In this document: positions 8,561-16,921 of the stretch, piece by piece
Position numbering within the stretch: the stretch's first letter is position 1
Layout of the letters: the number at the start of each line of letters is the position of its first letter
From: Nocardia sp.
GTDB lineage: Bacteria; Actinomycetota; Actinomycetes; Mycobacteriales; Mycobacteriaceae
Reading direction: 5' to 3'
NCBI RefSeq assembly: GCF_025465275.1
Contig: NZ_JAODNK010000090.1
Coordinates: forward strand, 1 to 39,839
DNA: 39,839 nt
The notes under the pieces: generated by a model
Databases searched by the model: none
Told to the model about the DNA's origin: nothing
The model's input: the letters and a program-made list of their open reading frames with translations, nothing else
Made by a program: the position numbers and the translations under genes

Positions 8561-10102
8561 CTATTCGGTCTGTTGGGTGTGTACCTCGCTGACCGGATGG
8601 TCGACTGCGATCGTGTCACCGCTGTCGTCGTCGCGGCCGGCACCGGCGACGGCCAGCGCCAGCATGTCGACCCGTTCGCCGCGACCCTCGGTGCCGAAGA
8701 CGATCATGGCGGCTACCGCCGCGGCTGCCGCGACGCCTGCCGCGACGCCGTAGCCCAAATGGAATCCACCGGTAAGTGCCTGGTGCGCGGTATGTCCTGT
8801 TTGACCGAGCCTGGTCGTCCGGCTGGTCGCGACCGTCGCGATCACGGCCAATCCCAGTGCGCCGCCGACGGTTCGGCTGACATTCAGCAAGCCCGACGCG
8901 ACACCTTGTTCGCTGGGCGCGACTCCTGAGACTGCGGCGATCGTGAGGGGTACGAGAATGAGCGCGAATCCGAAGGCAACGACCATCGACGGCACAATGA
9001 TCGTGCCGAGGGTTCCATGCCAGGGTGACAACCCCGCGTAGAGCGTCATACCCGTCGCGACGATCAGTGCACCGCAGCCCAGTGTGATTCGCTGCCCTGC
9101 CATGCGGACCAGCCACGGGCCCAGGCCCGCGCACATCAGCAGCACTGCCGACAGCGGCATGAACACCGCGGCGGTTCCCAGCGCGGAGAATCCGAGCACC
9201 TCCTGCAGATCCAGTGACATGAAATAGAACAATGCGTACATGGCGGCGGCGCTGAGGAATTGCACCAGATTCGCTCCGGTCACCGATCGGTTGGCGAACA
9301 ACGACGGTGGGATCAGCGGCTCGGTGGTTCGCGTTTCGCGAATCGCGAACAGGATCAATGCGATCGCCGCGGCACCAAGCAGGCTGAGCGTCGATGCTGA
9401 GCCCCACGCATGATCAGCGGTCTGGGCGACGGCATAGGCGAATAATCCGACGCCTGCGGTTGCTGCCACTGCGCCGAACGCGTCGAACTTGTGGTGGCGG
9501 CGCTGGGGACGATCTGCCGGGAGGTAGCGAATCGCCGCTACCAGCACCAGCGCGCACAGCGGCAGATTGATCAGGAAGATCCACCGCCAGCCCGGTCCGT
9601 CGACCAGCACTCCGCCTAGCACCAGTCCGATCGAGGCGCTGACAGCGCTGACAGCACCCCACGCGGTCACCGCTCGCGTGCGGGCCTTGCCCTCCGGGAA
9701 GGTCGCGGCGATGATCGCGAGCGTCATCGGTGAGACGAAGCCGGCTGCGATTCCCTGCAGGCCCCGGCCCGCGATGAGCGTGGTCGCGTTGCTGGCGAGG
9801 GCAGATATGAGAGAGGCGCTCGCGAAAACAACTGTGCCGGTGACGAATACCCGGCGGCGGCCCAGGAGATCGCCCGCCCGGCCGCCGAGGAGCAGAAATC
9901 CTCCGAAGAAGACGGTGTAGGCGTTGACAACCCACTGCAGCCCAGCGGGGGAGAAGTTCAGAGCGGTGCGCAGTGTCGGGAGTGCGACGTTGACGACGGT
10001 GATGTCGAGGGTCTCGAGTAGCTGCGTGAGACACAACACGATGAGGGTGATGGTGTGGGCGGGCCGCCATACGAATCCGGAGGTGGTGGGGGTTTCGGGC
10101 AT
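8561..10102 (-). CDS. MFS drug exporter, DHA2 (14-TM, EmrB/QacA) family
   Basis: The protein has 513 residues, the usual length for DHA2 exporters, with about 14 hydrophobic segments. TM1 carries L-L-E-T-L-D-I-T-V-V-N-V-A-L-P, the DHA2 signature with the buried acidic residue. Motif A is G-G-R-A-G-D-L-L-G-R-R-R and motif C is S-I-G-L-V-L-G-G-V-L, followed by W-R-W-I-F-L-I-N-L-P. This family exports drugs and dyes by proton antiport. It is divergent from a tetR gene with a shared 87-bp spacer full of inverted repeats, the classic arrangement for TetR-controlled efflux. The substrate cannot be read from sequence. Confidence 0.93.
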   Translation of the reverse strand: MPETPTTSGFVWRPAHTITLIVLCLTQLLETLDITVVNVALPTLRTALNFSPAGLQWVVNAYTVFFGGFLLLGGRAGDLLGRRRVFVTGTVVFASASLISALASNATTLIAGRGLQGIAAGFVSPMTLAIIAATFPEGKARTRAVTAWGAVSAVSASIGLVLGGVLVDGPGWRWIFLINLPLCALVLVAAIRYLPADRPQRRHHKFDAFGAVAATAGVGLFAYAVAQTADHAWGSASTLSLLGAAAIALILFAIRETRTTEPLIPPSLFANRSVTGANLVQFLSAAAMYALFYFMSLDLQEVLGFSALGTAAVFMPLSAVLLMCAGLGPWLVRMAGQRITLGCGALIVATGMTLYAGLSPWHGTLGTIIVPSMVVAFGFALILVPLTIAAVSGVAPSEQGVASGLLNVSRTVGGALGLAVIATVATSRTTRLGQTGHTAHQALTGGFHLGYGVAAGVAAAAAVAAMIVFGTEGRGERVDMLALAVAGAGRDDDSGDTIAVDHPVSEVHTQQTE

Positions 10103-10131
10103 GATCGAGTCCGTTCGTTCAACGAGTGTTG

Positions 10132-10181
10132 ATTCTACAAGCGTAGAACGAATCCCGGCTTTCAGTCAACGGTTGTAGAAT
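10132..10181. promoter_or_regulatory. TetR operator and divergent promoter region
   Basis: Two nested symmetries lie between the divergent genes. TTCTAC (10133-10138) pairs with GTAGAA (10143-10148) around AAGC, and ATTCTACAA (10132-10140) is repeated inverted as TTGTAGAAT (10173-10181). TAGAAT at 10176-10181 fits a -10 element for tetR. TTGACT read on the minus strand (10169-10164) with TACGCT 18 bp on fits the exporter promoter. A repressor bound here would block both genes. Confidence 0.6.
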
Positions 10182-10189
10182 GGAGAGGT

Positions 10190-10750
10190 ATGGCGTCCCG
10201 CGCAGAGCAACGCAAGCAAACGGAAGCGCGCATCCTTGCCGTAGCACGGCAGATGTTCGCCGACAACGGATACGACCGGACCACGATCCGAGGCATCGGC
10301 GCCGCCGCCAAGGTCGACCCGGGCCTGGTCATGCACTACTTCGGCAACAAGCAGCGGCTGTTCATGCAATGCACAGGCGATGCGCCGGAAGCCATGGCCA
10401 CCGGATCGACCGTCGAGGAGCAGGCCGACATCGTGCTCGCCGGGCTGACGACGATCCTGCAGCAGGAACCGACTGCCACCCAGGCGCTGTTCAGGTCGAT
10501 GCTCACCCACCCCGACGCCGCGAAGACCTTCCGAACCGGATCGGCCGCCTATCTGTCACCACTGGTGGAATCGCTCGACATCGACGATGCCGCACTGCGT
10601 GCCGACCTGATCGGCGCGATCTACGTCGGTGTCGCAATCGCGCGCCTGGTCGATTTCGGAGACTTAGCGCATACCCCAGTCGAGAAACTCACCGAATTGC
10701 TCCGGCCCAGCATCCTCACTTTGCTGGGCGCCGACCGGCGCTCAATCTAG
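10190..10750 (+). CDS. TetR family transcriptional regulator
   Basis: The N-terminus is a canonical TetR HTH: R-I-L-A-V-A-R-Q-M-F-A-D-N-G-Y-D-R-T-T-I, then I-G-A-A-A-K-V-D-P-G-L-V-M-H-Y-F-G-N-K over residues 15-60. The C-terminal ~120 residues are helical and form the ligand and dimer domain. At 186 residues it has the normal family length. The ATG at 10190 is preceded by GGAGAGG very closely, and a -10-like TAGAAT ends only eight bases upstream, so the transcript may be nearly leaderless. Position and spacing make it the likely repressor of the divergent DHA2 exporter and of itself. Confidence 0.92.
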   Translation: MASRAEQRKQTEARILAVARQMFADNGYDRTTIRGIGAAAKVDPGLVMHYFGNKQRLFMQCTGDAPEAMATGSTVEEQADIVLAGLTTILQQEPTATQALFRSMLTHPDAAKTFRTGSAAYLSPLVESLDIDDAALRADLIGAIYVGVAIARLVDFGDLAHTPVEKLTELLRPSILTLLGADRRSI

Positions 10751-11370
10751 CGAACCGTCTGATACTCCTCCCAACCGCTGTGTAGTACGGGCCAGCACGC
10801 CAATCCATGTTGGCTTCGTTCCTGAAACGGTCGCGTTCTTCGGCCTGCAATCCGGAGCCGCGCTCCGGCCAACGGCAGCACTGGTGGCAGGGGACCTAAA
10901 CCCGACGGATCGAACTCGGCCAGCTCCCCTATCCGTGCGGGGCTGGCTCCTGGGCTGAGGCTGGCGGGAAGATCCTCGGCACGGGCTGGTCTGCGCCGAC
11001 GATGCCAAATGGGCCGAACTCACCCGTAGATCCTTGTGGCAAATCGTTCCGGGCGATCACCCGTAGTGGATAATAGATCCAGGATGTTATTTCACCGACG
11101 AGGCGTCAAACCGTCCTGTATCGCGGTCTGGGCAGCAGTCAGCTGTTTACGACGCTCACGGCCGGGGAGAGCTCCGATTCGGCAGATTAGCAACTGGCGG
11201 TTGATACTCCCTCCATTATTCTGCGCTTCCGTGCACGGCGAAACTCCGCTAGCGTAGCGATTGTGGATTGACGGAGGACAATACAGCCAAAAGGCCAGTC
11301 GACGGCTATCTGCGAACCTCCGTCCCAGGAGGTGAACAACCAAAGCGCCGTTTACGACAAGGAGTGGGTC
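10751..11370. other. Intergenic stretch, no recognised gene
   Basis: No frame has a convincing start and family match. A stretch from about 10790 to 11060 keeps some codon-like composition on the plus strand but is broken by stops and may be a decayed gene I cannot identify. ACCTCC (11316-11321) and GGAGGT (11328-11333) form a short inverted repeat before the Esx-like genes. Confidence 0.5.
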
Positions 11371-11661
11371 GTGTTCAATACCGAGTTACCTGCGGTGCAG
11401 GCAGCGCGACAGCAGATCGGTAACCATGCCGATGAACTGGGCGCTCATGTGACGCACGTGAACGATGTGCACCAGGGCGTGCTGACTTCGAGTGCCGGAG
11501 CGTCGTCGACCGCACTGTCCAGTGCTTTGAGCGAGCTGTCTGTCAGCCTTCAGGGCCTGGTCGGTCACACAAACGAGGTCGGCAACCACCTCGGAGGTTC
11601 TGCCGTGCAATTCGAACATGCCGACGAGTCTGCTTTTCCGAAAATAGATCTCAATTTCTGA
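11371..11661 (+). CDS. WXG100/Esx-like small protein (first of pair)
   Basis: The GTG at 11371 is preceded by AAGGAG at 11359-11364. The 96-residue product has the size and helix-turn-helix pattern of Esx proteins: a long N-terminal helix (L-P-A-V-Q-A-A-R-Q-Q-I-G-N-H-A), a turn near residue 45, and a second helix (A-L-S-S-A-L-S-E-L). The central WXG is replaced by S-A-G, and no Y-x-x-x-D/E export signal is clear at the C-terminus. It is followed 11 bp later by a second such gene. Esx proteins are usually co-expressed heterodimers exported by type VII secretion, but no Ecc genes lie in this window, so the pair is an orphan. Confidence 0.65.
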   Translation: MFNTELPAVQAARQQIGNHADELGAHVTHVNDVHQGVLTSSAGASSTALSSALSELSVSLQGLVGHTNEVGNHLGGSAVQFEHADESAFPKIDLNF

Positions 11662-11672
11662 GAGGAATAATC

Positions 11673-11975
11673 ATGAGTGGCAATATTCAACCAGATTTTG
11701 GCCATATGGATGGTCACATGGATCGGTTGAACGGTATCGCTAATGGTGTGCAGACGTCGGTTGACGCGCTGGGGTCGACCAACGATCAACTTATGAATAC
11801 ATTCAGCGGTCAAACCGCAGCGGCGTACTCCGAACACCACCGTGCTCTGAACCAAAAGATCCAGAACGTTCAGGAGCACCTGGCAAAAGTGAGAGCCGCT
11901 GGGCAGACAGCGTTGGGGACAGGCGGAACTTTGCATGCGGCCGATATCGCTAACGCTAAGCGGTTTACGATTTAG
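11673..11975 (+). CDS. WXG100/Esx-like small protein (second of pair)
   Basis: The 100-residue product follows its partner after 11 bp, with GAGAGGAAT upstream of the ATG. It has two helices around T-F-S-G-Q-T-A-A-A-Y at residue ~48, where F-S-G stands in for the W-x-G turn, and H-R-A-L-N-Q-K-I-Q-N-V-Q-E-H-L-A-K-V in the second helix. This is the normal WXG100 architecture. The C-terminus A-D-I-A-N-A-K-R-F lacks a clear Y-x-x-x-D/E. Its last 11 bases overlap the 3' end of a truncated LysR gene on the other strand. Confidence 0.75.
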   Translation: MSGNIQPDFGHMDGHMDRLNGIANGVQTSVDALGSTNDQLMNTFSGQTAAAYSEHHRALNQKIQNVQEHLAKVRAAGQTALGTGGTLHAADIANAKRFTI

Positions 11976-12204
11976 ATCGCAGCATCGAGGATCCCGCGTA
12001 AGGCAGGTATGCCATGCCCGCCGGAGTGAGTTCGACCCGACGGGTGCTTCGTTCGAATAATCGAGCGTCGAGAATTCCTTCAAGCTGAGCGATGGCGCTG
12101 CTGAGAGCCTGAGGAACAATATGTAACCGCCGCGCAGCTCGCGTGAAATTCAGATCCTCCGCAGCTGCGAGAAAATATGTCAAGTGTCGAATTTCGGGGC
12201 GCAT
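11965..12204 (-). pseudogene. LysR family regulator, truncated to the DNA-binding domain
   Basis: The 79-residue frame from the ATG at 12204 matches the LysR HTH: I-R-H-L-T-Y-F-L-A-A-A-E-D-L-N-F-T-R-A-A, then L-S-S-A-I-A-Q-L-E, L-F-E-R-S-T-R-R-V and L-T-P-A-G. Full LysR proteins are about 300 residues; the whole effector-binding domain is missing. It stops exactly where the Esx gene ends on the opposite strand, so the truncation probably arose when the Esx pair or its flank was inserted or rearranged. A functional 79-residue DNA-binding protein cannot be excluded. Confidence 0.75.
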
Positions 12205-12900
12205 CACGTAAAGTTCAACTGTGTATGTGCACGACGCGATGCGTCCGGAGGACAGCGATAGGTTCCCGACGCTCCACAGCTGGTTGTCCGTTCGCGTGCT
12301 AACCCTTCGTTCCTGCTTCCCGATGCTCCTGTCCGGCAACATAGCGCATCGATATCGAACGCCGACCGGAACGCGGTCCATCGTTCGGTCTCCACCCGCT
12401 GCCAGGAAATTCCGATCACATTCGCCACCGCAGCTTTCAGGCTGTCATAACAGGTCTGACTGGTAGGCACCCAAACCCGGCCGCGTGAACGTATGCGCAT
12501 GTCCGGCTCCTTCGACTTCCTGGGCAACGGCAAGGCATACTCGTCACCATCCAGTGCCCGAGATCCTGCCACCCATCCACGGGTCCTCTCAGGATTGGTG
12601 AACACCACTCCCGAGCACTCTGGGGTGCGCCCAAGAGTCGTGACCGAACCACGCCACGGAAGACGTGAGGGCCGGCCAGTCACCGAGGCGACACCACATG
12701 AGTGTTCGGGTGCACACACAGAACCAGCGCCCACCCCCCGTGAGCGTCATCGCGTGCTCCCAGCCCTCGGCCGCACCAGTGTGGGCAGCGAGCCCGGCCA
12801 ACACCGCCGCGGCGGCATCCAGCTCGCCGAACTTGGTGCCACGGACAATCCGTCCAATGCTGGGAAACAGGGTGCAAGACAGCCGTGAAACACTGCTCGC
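12205..12900. other. Intergenic stretch between LysR fragment and MFS gene, possible decayed gene
   Basis: No complete gene is recognisable. On the minus strand around 12700-12850 the reading F-G-E-L-D-A-A-A-A-V-L-A-G-L has strongly GC-rich third positions, as real genes of this organism do. It then shifts to another frame, which suggests a remnant of an unidentified gene. The left third (12205-12480) shows nothing clear. Confidence 0.4.
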
Positions 12901-14121
12901 GTGTCGGCAAATGTATGGGCCTATAAGAAGTTTCGCCTTGCGTATGCGGCCAACCTGACTTCCACACTGGGGTCGGCGTTCTCGCCTGTCGGAGTTTCGT
13001 TCGCAGTCATCGGCATTACTGGATCCACCACATATCTGGGATGTGTCTTGGCCGCGGGAATAACTCCCCGCCTGATTCTGCTGCCGGTCGCCGGTGCGGT
13101 CGCCGATCGATACTCCCGCACCCATGTCATGATCGCTGCCAGCGCGCTCAGCGCACTGGCTCAGGGCTTGGTCGTGTTGCTGATATCGACAGCGGTGCAA
13201 CAGATCTGGGTTCTGATCGCCTTGGTCGCGGTCACGGGCGCGGCCAGTGCGTTCTTCAAACCGGCTGCCGAGGGTATCCTGCCGTTGCTGGTACCGCCGG
13301 GCCTGATCCGCCAGGCGAATGTGCAATTTCGTATCTGCACCAACGCTTGTGTGGTCCTCGGCCCGGCGGTGGCAGGAGCCCTCATCGGTGCCACGCATCG
13401 GCCCGAGTTGGCCATACTGGTCGATGCACTGAGCTTCGTCGCGGCGATTCCATTGTTGTCGTTCTTGCGACTCCCTCCTCGGCAGGTGCTGGCAACCGGC
13501 GTGATCGGATTGCTGCGGGGCGGTTGGACCGAATTCTGGTCCCATACCTGGCTGTGGGTAGTCGTGCTGCAATCTGCTGTGACAAACGTCGGTGACTCGA
13601 CAGCGTTCCGCCTGCTGGGCCCGGTCGTCGCCCAACGTCTCTATGGGGGCGCGGCGACGTGGGGGCTGTTGGTGTCCGTGCAAGGCATCGGATATCTGCT
13701 GGGCGGCGTGGTATCGATCTGGTTCAAGCCTCGCCGCCTGTTACGTGCAGGCGTCGGCTGTGCCGCGGGAGTCGCGCTGCCCGGGATCGCTATGGCCCTG
13801 TCGAGCCCGCTGCCGGTCCTGCTGGCGGCCGATCTGATGTCCGGGGTGCTGAATGAGCAATACGGTGTCGCCTGGGCAACGGCACTGTGTCAGCATGTGC
13901 CCGAGCAGCTACTGAGCCGTGTCTCTTCCTACGATCTACTGGGATCGCAGATGCTGATACCGGTCGGGTACCTGGTCGGCGGCACGGTGGTCGGGCATCT
14001 CGGTATCGATGCCTCGCTGTGGTGGTGCGTCGTGTTGATCCTGGTGCCGACCGTCCTGGCTCTGCTCAGCCGGCAGGTCCGTATACTCGAACAGCCGTGT
14101 GCCACAGCGGTATCGCGATGA
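12901..14121 (+). CDS. MFS transporter (MFS_3/EntS-like), candidate exporter of the RiPP locus
   Basis: The protein has 406 residues with about 12 hydrophobic segments. It starts F-R-L-A-Y-A-A-N-L-T-S-T-L-G, a common opening for MFS_3 transporters, and has motif A as G-A-V-A-D-R-Y-S-R-T between TM2 and TM3. The GTG start is followed by W-A-Y-K-K-F-R. MFS_3 proteins include enterobactin exporters and macrolide efflux pumps. The stop codon overlaps the ATG of a small Cys-rich ORF (ATGA at 14118-14121) and fxsA starts 200 bp later. Export of the mature peptide, or self-protection, is the natural inference from position. Confidence 0.88.
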   Translation: MSANVWAYKKFRLAYAANLTSTLGSAFSPVGVSFAVIGITGSTTYLGCVLAAGITPRLILLPVAGAVADRYSRTHVMIAASALSALAQGLVVLLISTAVQQIWVLIALVAVTGAASAFFKPAAEGILPLLVPPGLIRQANVQFRICTNACVVLGPAVAGALIGATHRPELAILVDALSFVAAIPLLSFLRLPPRQVLATGVIGLLRGGWTEFWSHTWLWVVVLQSAVTNVGDSTAFRLLGPVVAQRLYGGAATWGLLVSVQGIGYLLGGVVSIWFKPRRLLRAGVGCAAGVALPGIAMALSSPLPVLLAADLMSGVLNEQYGVAWATALCQHVPEQLLSRVSSYDLLGSQMLIPVGYLVGGTVVGHLGIDASLWWCVVLILVPTVLALLSRQVRILEQPCATAVSR

Positions 14122-14483
14122 ACGAGCAGGCAGCCCCGTGTGTTGAGTGTTCCGAAACATCTGTATTGCGAAGAACTTCGCAATATTACAACTGTTCCTG
14201 CAACTGGGAAGGCCGAGAGTTCGTGCGCCGAAACACTTCCCGCGATACTTGGTTCGCGTCGTCGAGGCTAATCGCTGGCCTCTCAAAAGATTCGTGGCGT
14301 ACGCATCCGAATGGAGAAGGCAATGCCCACACCCGCTGGACTCGACTTGGTTTCCACCGTGCTCGATCGTCGACAGGCCCCCCTGGGGCAGATTCCATCA
14401 CAGAGCCTGCCGGGCTTGCTGGCGAGCCTCGCCAATTCCTCGGCGACCAAGGTCTCGTTCAGCTCTGTGACATAGCGACATAA
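14118..14483 (+). CDS. Small Cys-rich (zinc-ribbon-like) ORF, coupled to the MFS gene
   Basis: The ATG overlaps the stop of the transporter gene (ATGA), suggesting translational coupling. The first ~35 residues look like a real small domain: P-C-V-E-C-S, then Y-Y-N-C-S-C-N-W-E-G-R, giving two C-x-x-C/C-x-C pairs that could bind a metal. After about residue 40 the sequence becomes irregular, and from 14323 it overlaps fxsA in another frame, so the real gene may be frameshifted or end sooner. No family is recognised. It may be a decayed or short-lived reading frame. Confidence 0.4.
   Translation: MNEQAAPCVECSETSVLRRTSQYYNCSCNWEGREFVRRNTSRDTWFASSRLIAGLSKDSWRTHPNGEGNAHTRWTRLGFHRARSSTGPPGADSITEPAGLAGEPRQFLGDQGLVQLCDIAT
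14164..14185. promoter_or_regulatory. 22-bp palindrome upstream of fxsA, candidate operator
   Basis: Arms TATTGCGAAG (14164-14173) and CTTCGCAATA (14176-14185) are perfectly complementary around AA. It lies 138 bp before the fxsA start in a locally AT-rich patch. Its symmetry and length fit a dimeric repressor site for the fxsA-fxsB unit. An mRNA hairpin is the alternative. Confidence 0.55.
14323..14475 (+). CDS. fxsA: FxsA-type RiPP precursor peptide (FxSxx-COOH)
   Basis: This 50-residue ORF ends K-V-S-F-S-S-V-T, exactly the F-x-S-x-x-COOH terminus that defines FxsA precursors. The leader includes L-D-L-V-S-T-V-L-D and a hydrophobic S-L-P-G-L-L-A-S-L stretch. The ATG at 14323 has GGAG at 14313-14316 with six bases between; an in-frame ATG at 14311 would add four residues. 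fxsB begins 31 bp after the stop. Fxs systems make three-residue cyclophanes, in which the radical SAM enzyme joins the aromatic ring of the Phe to the beta-carbon of the residue two places on. Here that predicts a Phe46-Ser48 cross-link in Phe46-Ser47-Ser48. The gene is short enough to be missed by automatic callers. Confidence 0.88.
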   Translation: MPTPAGLDLVSTVLDRRQAPLGQIPSQSLPGLLASLANSSATKVSFSSVT

Positions 14484-14506
14484 ATCCAAGTGGCACCGGC
14501 TGTCCC

Positions 14507-16921
14507 ATGAACCACGCAATCATTCCCTTTCGGCAATTCGTCCTCAAGGTGCACAGTCGGTGCAACCTGGCGTGCGACTACTGCTACGTGTACGAACATG
14601 CAGACCAGTCCTGGCGCGGTCGCCCAGTGGAGATGTCCCGGGAAACAACGGCTCAGGTCGGTTTCCGAATAGCGGAGCATGCTGCCGCACACGATCTTTC
14701 GGACGTTGTCGTGGTTCTGCACGGCGGTGAGCCGTTGCTGCTGGGGGTCGACCGCATGCGGGAGACTCTCGGGTTGCTGCGTGACGCCATTTCCCGGAAC
14801 ACCAAGGTGCGGTTTGCGATTCACACCAACGGCGCTCTGCTCACCGAGAGTTATCTCGAACTGTTCGCCGAATACGATGTGCGAGTGGGTGTATCGATCG
14901 ACGGCGATCGTGCGGCAAATGACCGGCACCGCCGATACCGTGACGGTCGCAGCAGTTACGATCGGGTCCTTGCCGGTCTGGCCCTGCTCCGTGAACCTCG
15001 GCATCGACCGCTCTGGGCTGGTCTGCTGTGCGTCGTGGATATCGGCAACGATCCGGTGCAGGTGTATCGCGGGCTGCTCGCCCAAGAGCCGCCGCAGATG
15101 GATCTGCTTATGCCGCACTCCAATTGGCAAACGCAGCCCCCTGGTCTGCGCCGTCCGCGCGATCTGCGACATCCGAGTCTCGGTGATGGTGAATACTCCG
15201 ATTGGTTCACCGCCGTCTTCGACGCGTGGAACTCCGACGGGCGACCGGTGCCGATTCGAACATTCGATTCTCTCCTGGCCGCGATGTACGGGCGACCCAG
15301 CAGTGCAGAGTCTTTCGGACTCGATCCCGTCGATCTGCTGGTCATCGAGACCGAGGGAACTCTCGAGCAGGTCGACTCCCTGAAGACCGCCTATCCGGGG
15401 GCGGCGGCTACCGGAATGGATGTGTGGCGCAACAGTCTCGACGAGGCGGCGGTATTTCCCGCCATCACCGTTCGCCAGATCGGCGCTGACGGTGTGAGTG
15501 CCGTCTGCCGGTCGTGCCCGGTAGTACAGGCATGCGGCGGAGGCTTCTACCCCGATCGCTACCACCCTGATCACGGTTTCGACAACCCCTCCGTGTTCTG
15601 CGCGGATCTCAAAGAGATGGTCGAACACATCATGGACAGCGAAACCGCGGCGGGCCGGGGTGGCGCGCAGTCCGCCCTACCCGCCACCGAATCCGCCCAC
15701 ACCCTGTCCGCGGATCAATTCGCCCAACTTGCTGCGGGTTTCGGCGACGCCTCCACCGTGGATTGGCTCGTCCAAGCTCAAATCTCGATTCGCCGTGAAC
15801 TGCTGGCCGCGGTGGGACGATTCGGGCCGCAGCATGACGAGCATTTCACCGCGGCATGGGATCTGCTGGTATCACTGGATGCGACGGCCCCCGAAGCGGT
15901 CGAACAAGTATTGGCGCATCCTTACACACGGGTGTGGGCGGGCGGGCTGCTCGAGGACATCGGCCGAGGCGAGGCCGTGGCAGCCGATACTCGTCACATG
16001 GAAGCGGTAGCGGCCGCTGTCGCACTGCGCGCGGGCAAACGCTCCGTATTGCCGGTCCCGGTTCGTGGCGGGGTGGCGCCACTGCCTACTTTCGGAGCTC
16101 TGCGAGCCGACACCCAGGACCGGGTGTGGATAGATACCGGTTCACCCGAGGACATCGATCTGGTGCAGCCACTGCGCCGAATGACTGCGACTGGGCTGAC
16201 GGTCACCCTCGAGGACACCGATCCCTACCGCTTCGGCCACGAATTCGTGAGCGACAGGCTCACTGACGCCGCGGCGGAGGAATGGCAGCGCATCTTCGGC
16301 GCGGCGATCGACTTCATCGACGAGCATCTGCCCGTCTACGCATCCGGTATGCGGGCGGGACTGCGCACTGTGATGCCGATGGTGGCCGACGGGCACGGCC
16401 GCAGCGCCTCGGTCCGGCTGGCGTTCGGCGCGGTGGGTGTGGGAATGCGGACGGATCCGGCGTTGACCGCGATGTCGCTGGTGCACGAATTTCAGCATGT
16501 GAAAATGGGCGCGACCCTCGACCTGTTCGAACTGTTCGACCTTTCCGATACCCAGGAGCGGCTGTACGCGCCGTGGCGGCCGGACCCGCGCCCCCTCGAG
16601 GGACTTCTGCAGGGCAGCTATGCACACATCGGTGTCACCGATGTGTGGCGCGCGCTGCGGACGGTGCGCACCGGCGACGAACGCGAGGAGGCTGAAAGGC
16701 AATTCGCCCGCTGGCGCATTATGACCGCCGAGGCGATCAGGCGGGTGCTCGATAGCGGATCGCTGACACCCTTGGGCGAACGGTTTGTGCGGGCGATGGG
16801 CGACACGGTCGAGCCTTGGCTGACCGAATACATCCCGCCAGATATCGAAGCGGCGGCACGGTGCGCTGCGGAAAAGCATCGCGCCGTGTGGGAAGCACGC
16901 GTGGCAGCGGGTCAACGATGA
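14507..16921 (+). CDS. fxsB: FxsB: radical SAM/SPASM cyclophane maturase fused to an HExxH domain
   Basis: Residues 1-~380 are a radical SAM/SPASM enzyme. C19-x3-C23-x2-C26 (C-N-L-A-C-D-Y-C) binds the S-adenosylmethionine cluster; G-G-E-P and the following strands fit the SAM fold; C334, C337, C343 and C365 are the SPASM-type auxiliary cluster cysteines. From ~398 to the end is the 'HEXXH motif' domain, with H660-E-F-Q-H664 followed by a conserved D-L-F-E-L-F-D-L. The enzyme should cross-link FxsA at its C-terminal F-x-S. The role of the HExxH part is not established; the motif is metalloprotease-like, so peptide release or trimming is possible. The ATG at 14507 has no strong ribosome binding site. 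The stop overlaps the next start (ATGA at 16918). Length 804. Confidence 0.93.
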   Translation: MNHAIIPFRQFVLKVHSRCNLACDYCYVYEHADQSWRGRPVEMSRETTAQVGFRIAEHAAAHDLSDVVVVLHGGEPLLLGVDRMRETLGLLRDAISRNTKVRFAIHTNGALLTESYLELFAEYDVRVGVSIDGDRAANDRHRRYRDGRSSYDRVLAGLALLREPRHRPLWAGLLCVVDIGNDPVQVYRGLLAQEPPQMDLLMPHSNWQTQPPGLRRPRDLRHPSLGDGEYSDWFTAVFDAWNSDGRPVPIRTFDSLLAAMYGRPSSAESFGLDPVDLLVIETEGTLEQVDSLKTAYPGAAATGMDVWRNSLDEAAVFPAITVRQIGADGVSAVCRSCPVVQACGGGFYPDRYHPDHGFDNPSVFCADLKEMVEHIMDSETAAGRGGAQSALPATESAHTLSADQFAQLAAGFGDASTVDWLVQAQISIRRELLAAVGRFGPQHDEHFTAAWDLLVSLDATAPEAVEQVLAHPYTRVWAGGLLEDIGRGEAVAADTRHMEAVAAAVALRAGKRSVLPVPVRGGVAPLPTFGALRADTQDRVWIDTGSPEDIDLVQPLRRMTATGLTVTLEDTDPYRFGHEFVSDRLTDAAAEEWQRIFGAAIDFIDEHLPVYASGMRAGLRTVMPMVADGHGRSASVRLAFGAVGVGMRTDPALTAMSLVHEFQHVKMGATLDLFELFDLSDTQERLYAPWRPDPRPLEGLLQGSYAHIGVTDVWRALRTVRTGDEREEAERQFARWRIMTAEAIRRVLDSGSLTPLGERFVRAMGDTVEPWLTEYIPPDIEAAARCAAEKHRAVWEARVAAGQR

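Noticed and set aside
11327..11334. AGGAGGTG resembling a strong ribosome binding site
   Set aside because: No start codon lies 5-9 bases downstream in a useful frame; the Esx gene has its own AAGGAG and GTG at 11371.
12589..13683. Long open frame on the minus strand (364 codons)
   Set aside because: Most of it is antisense to the MFS gene, whose membrane helices and motif A are clear; such shadows are common in high-GC DNA. Only the part beyond 12900 remains as a possible remnant.
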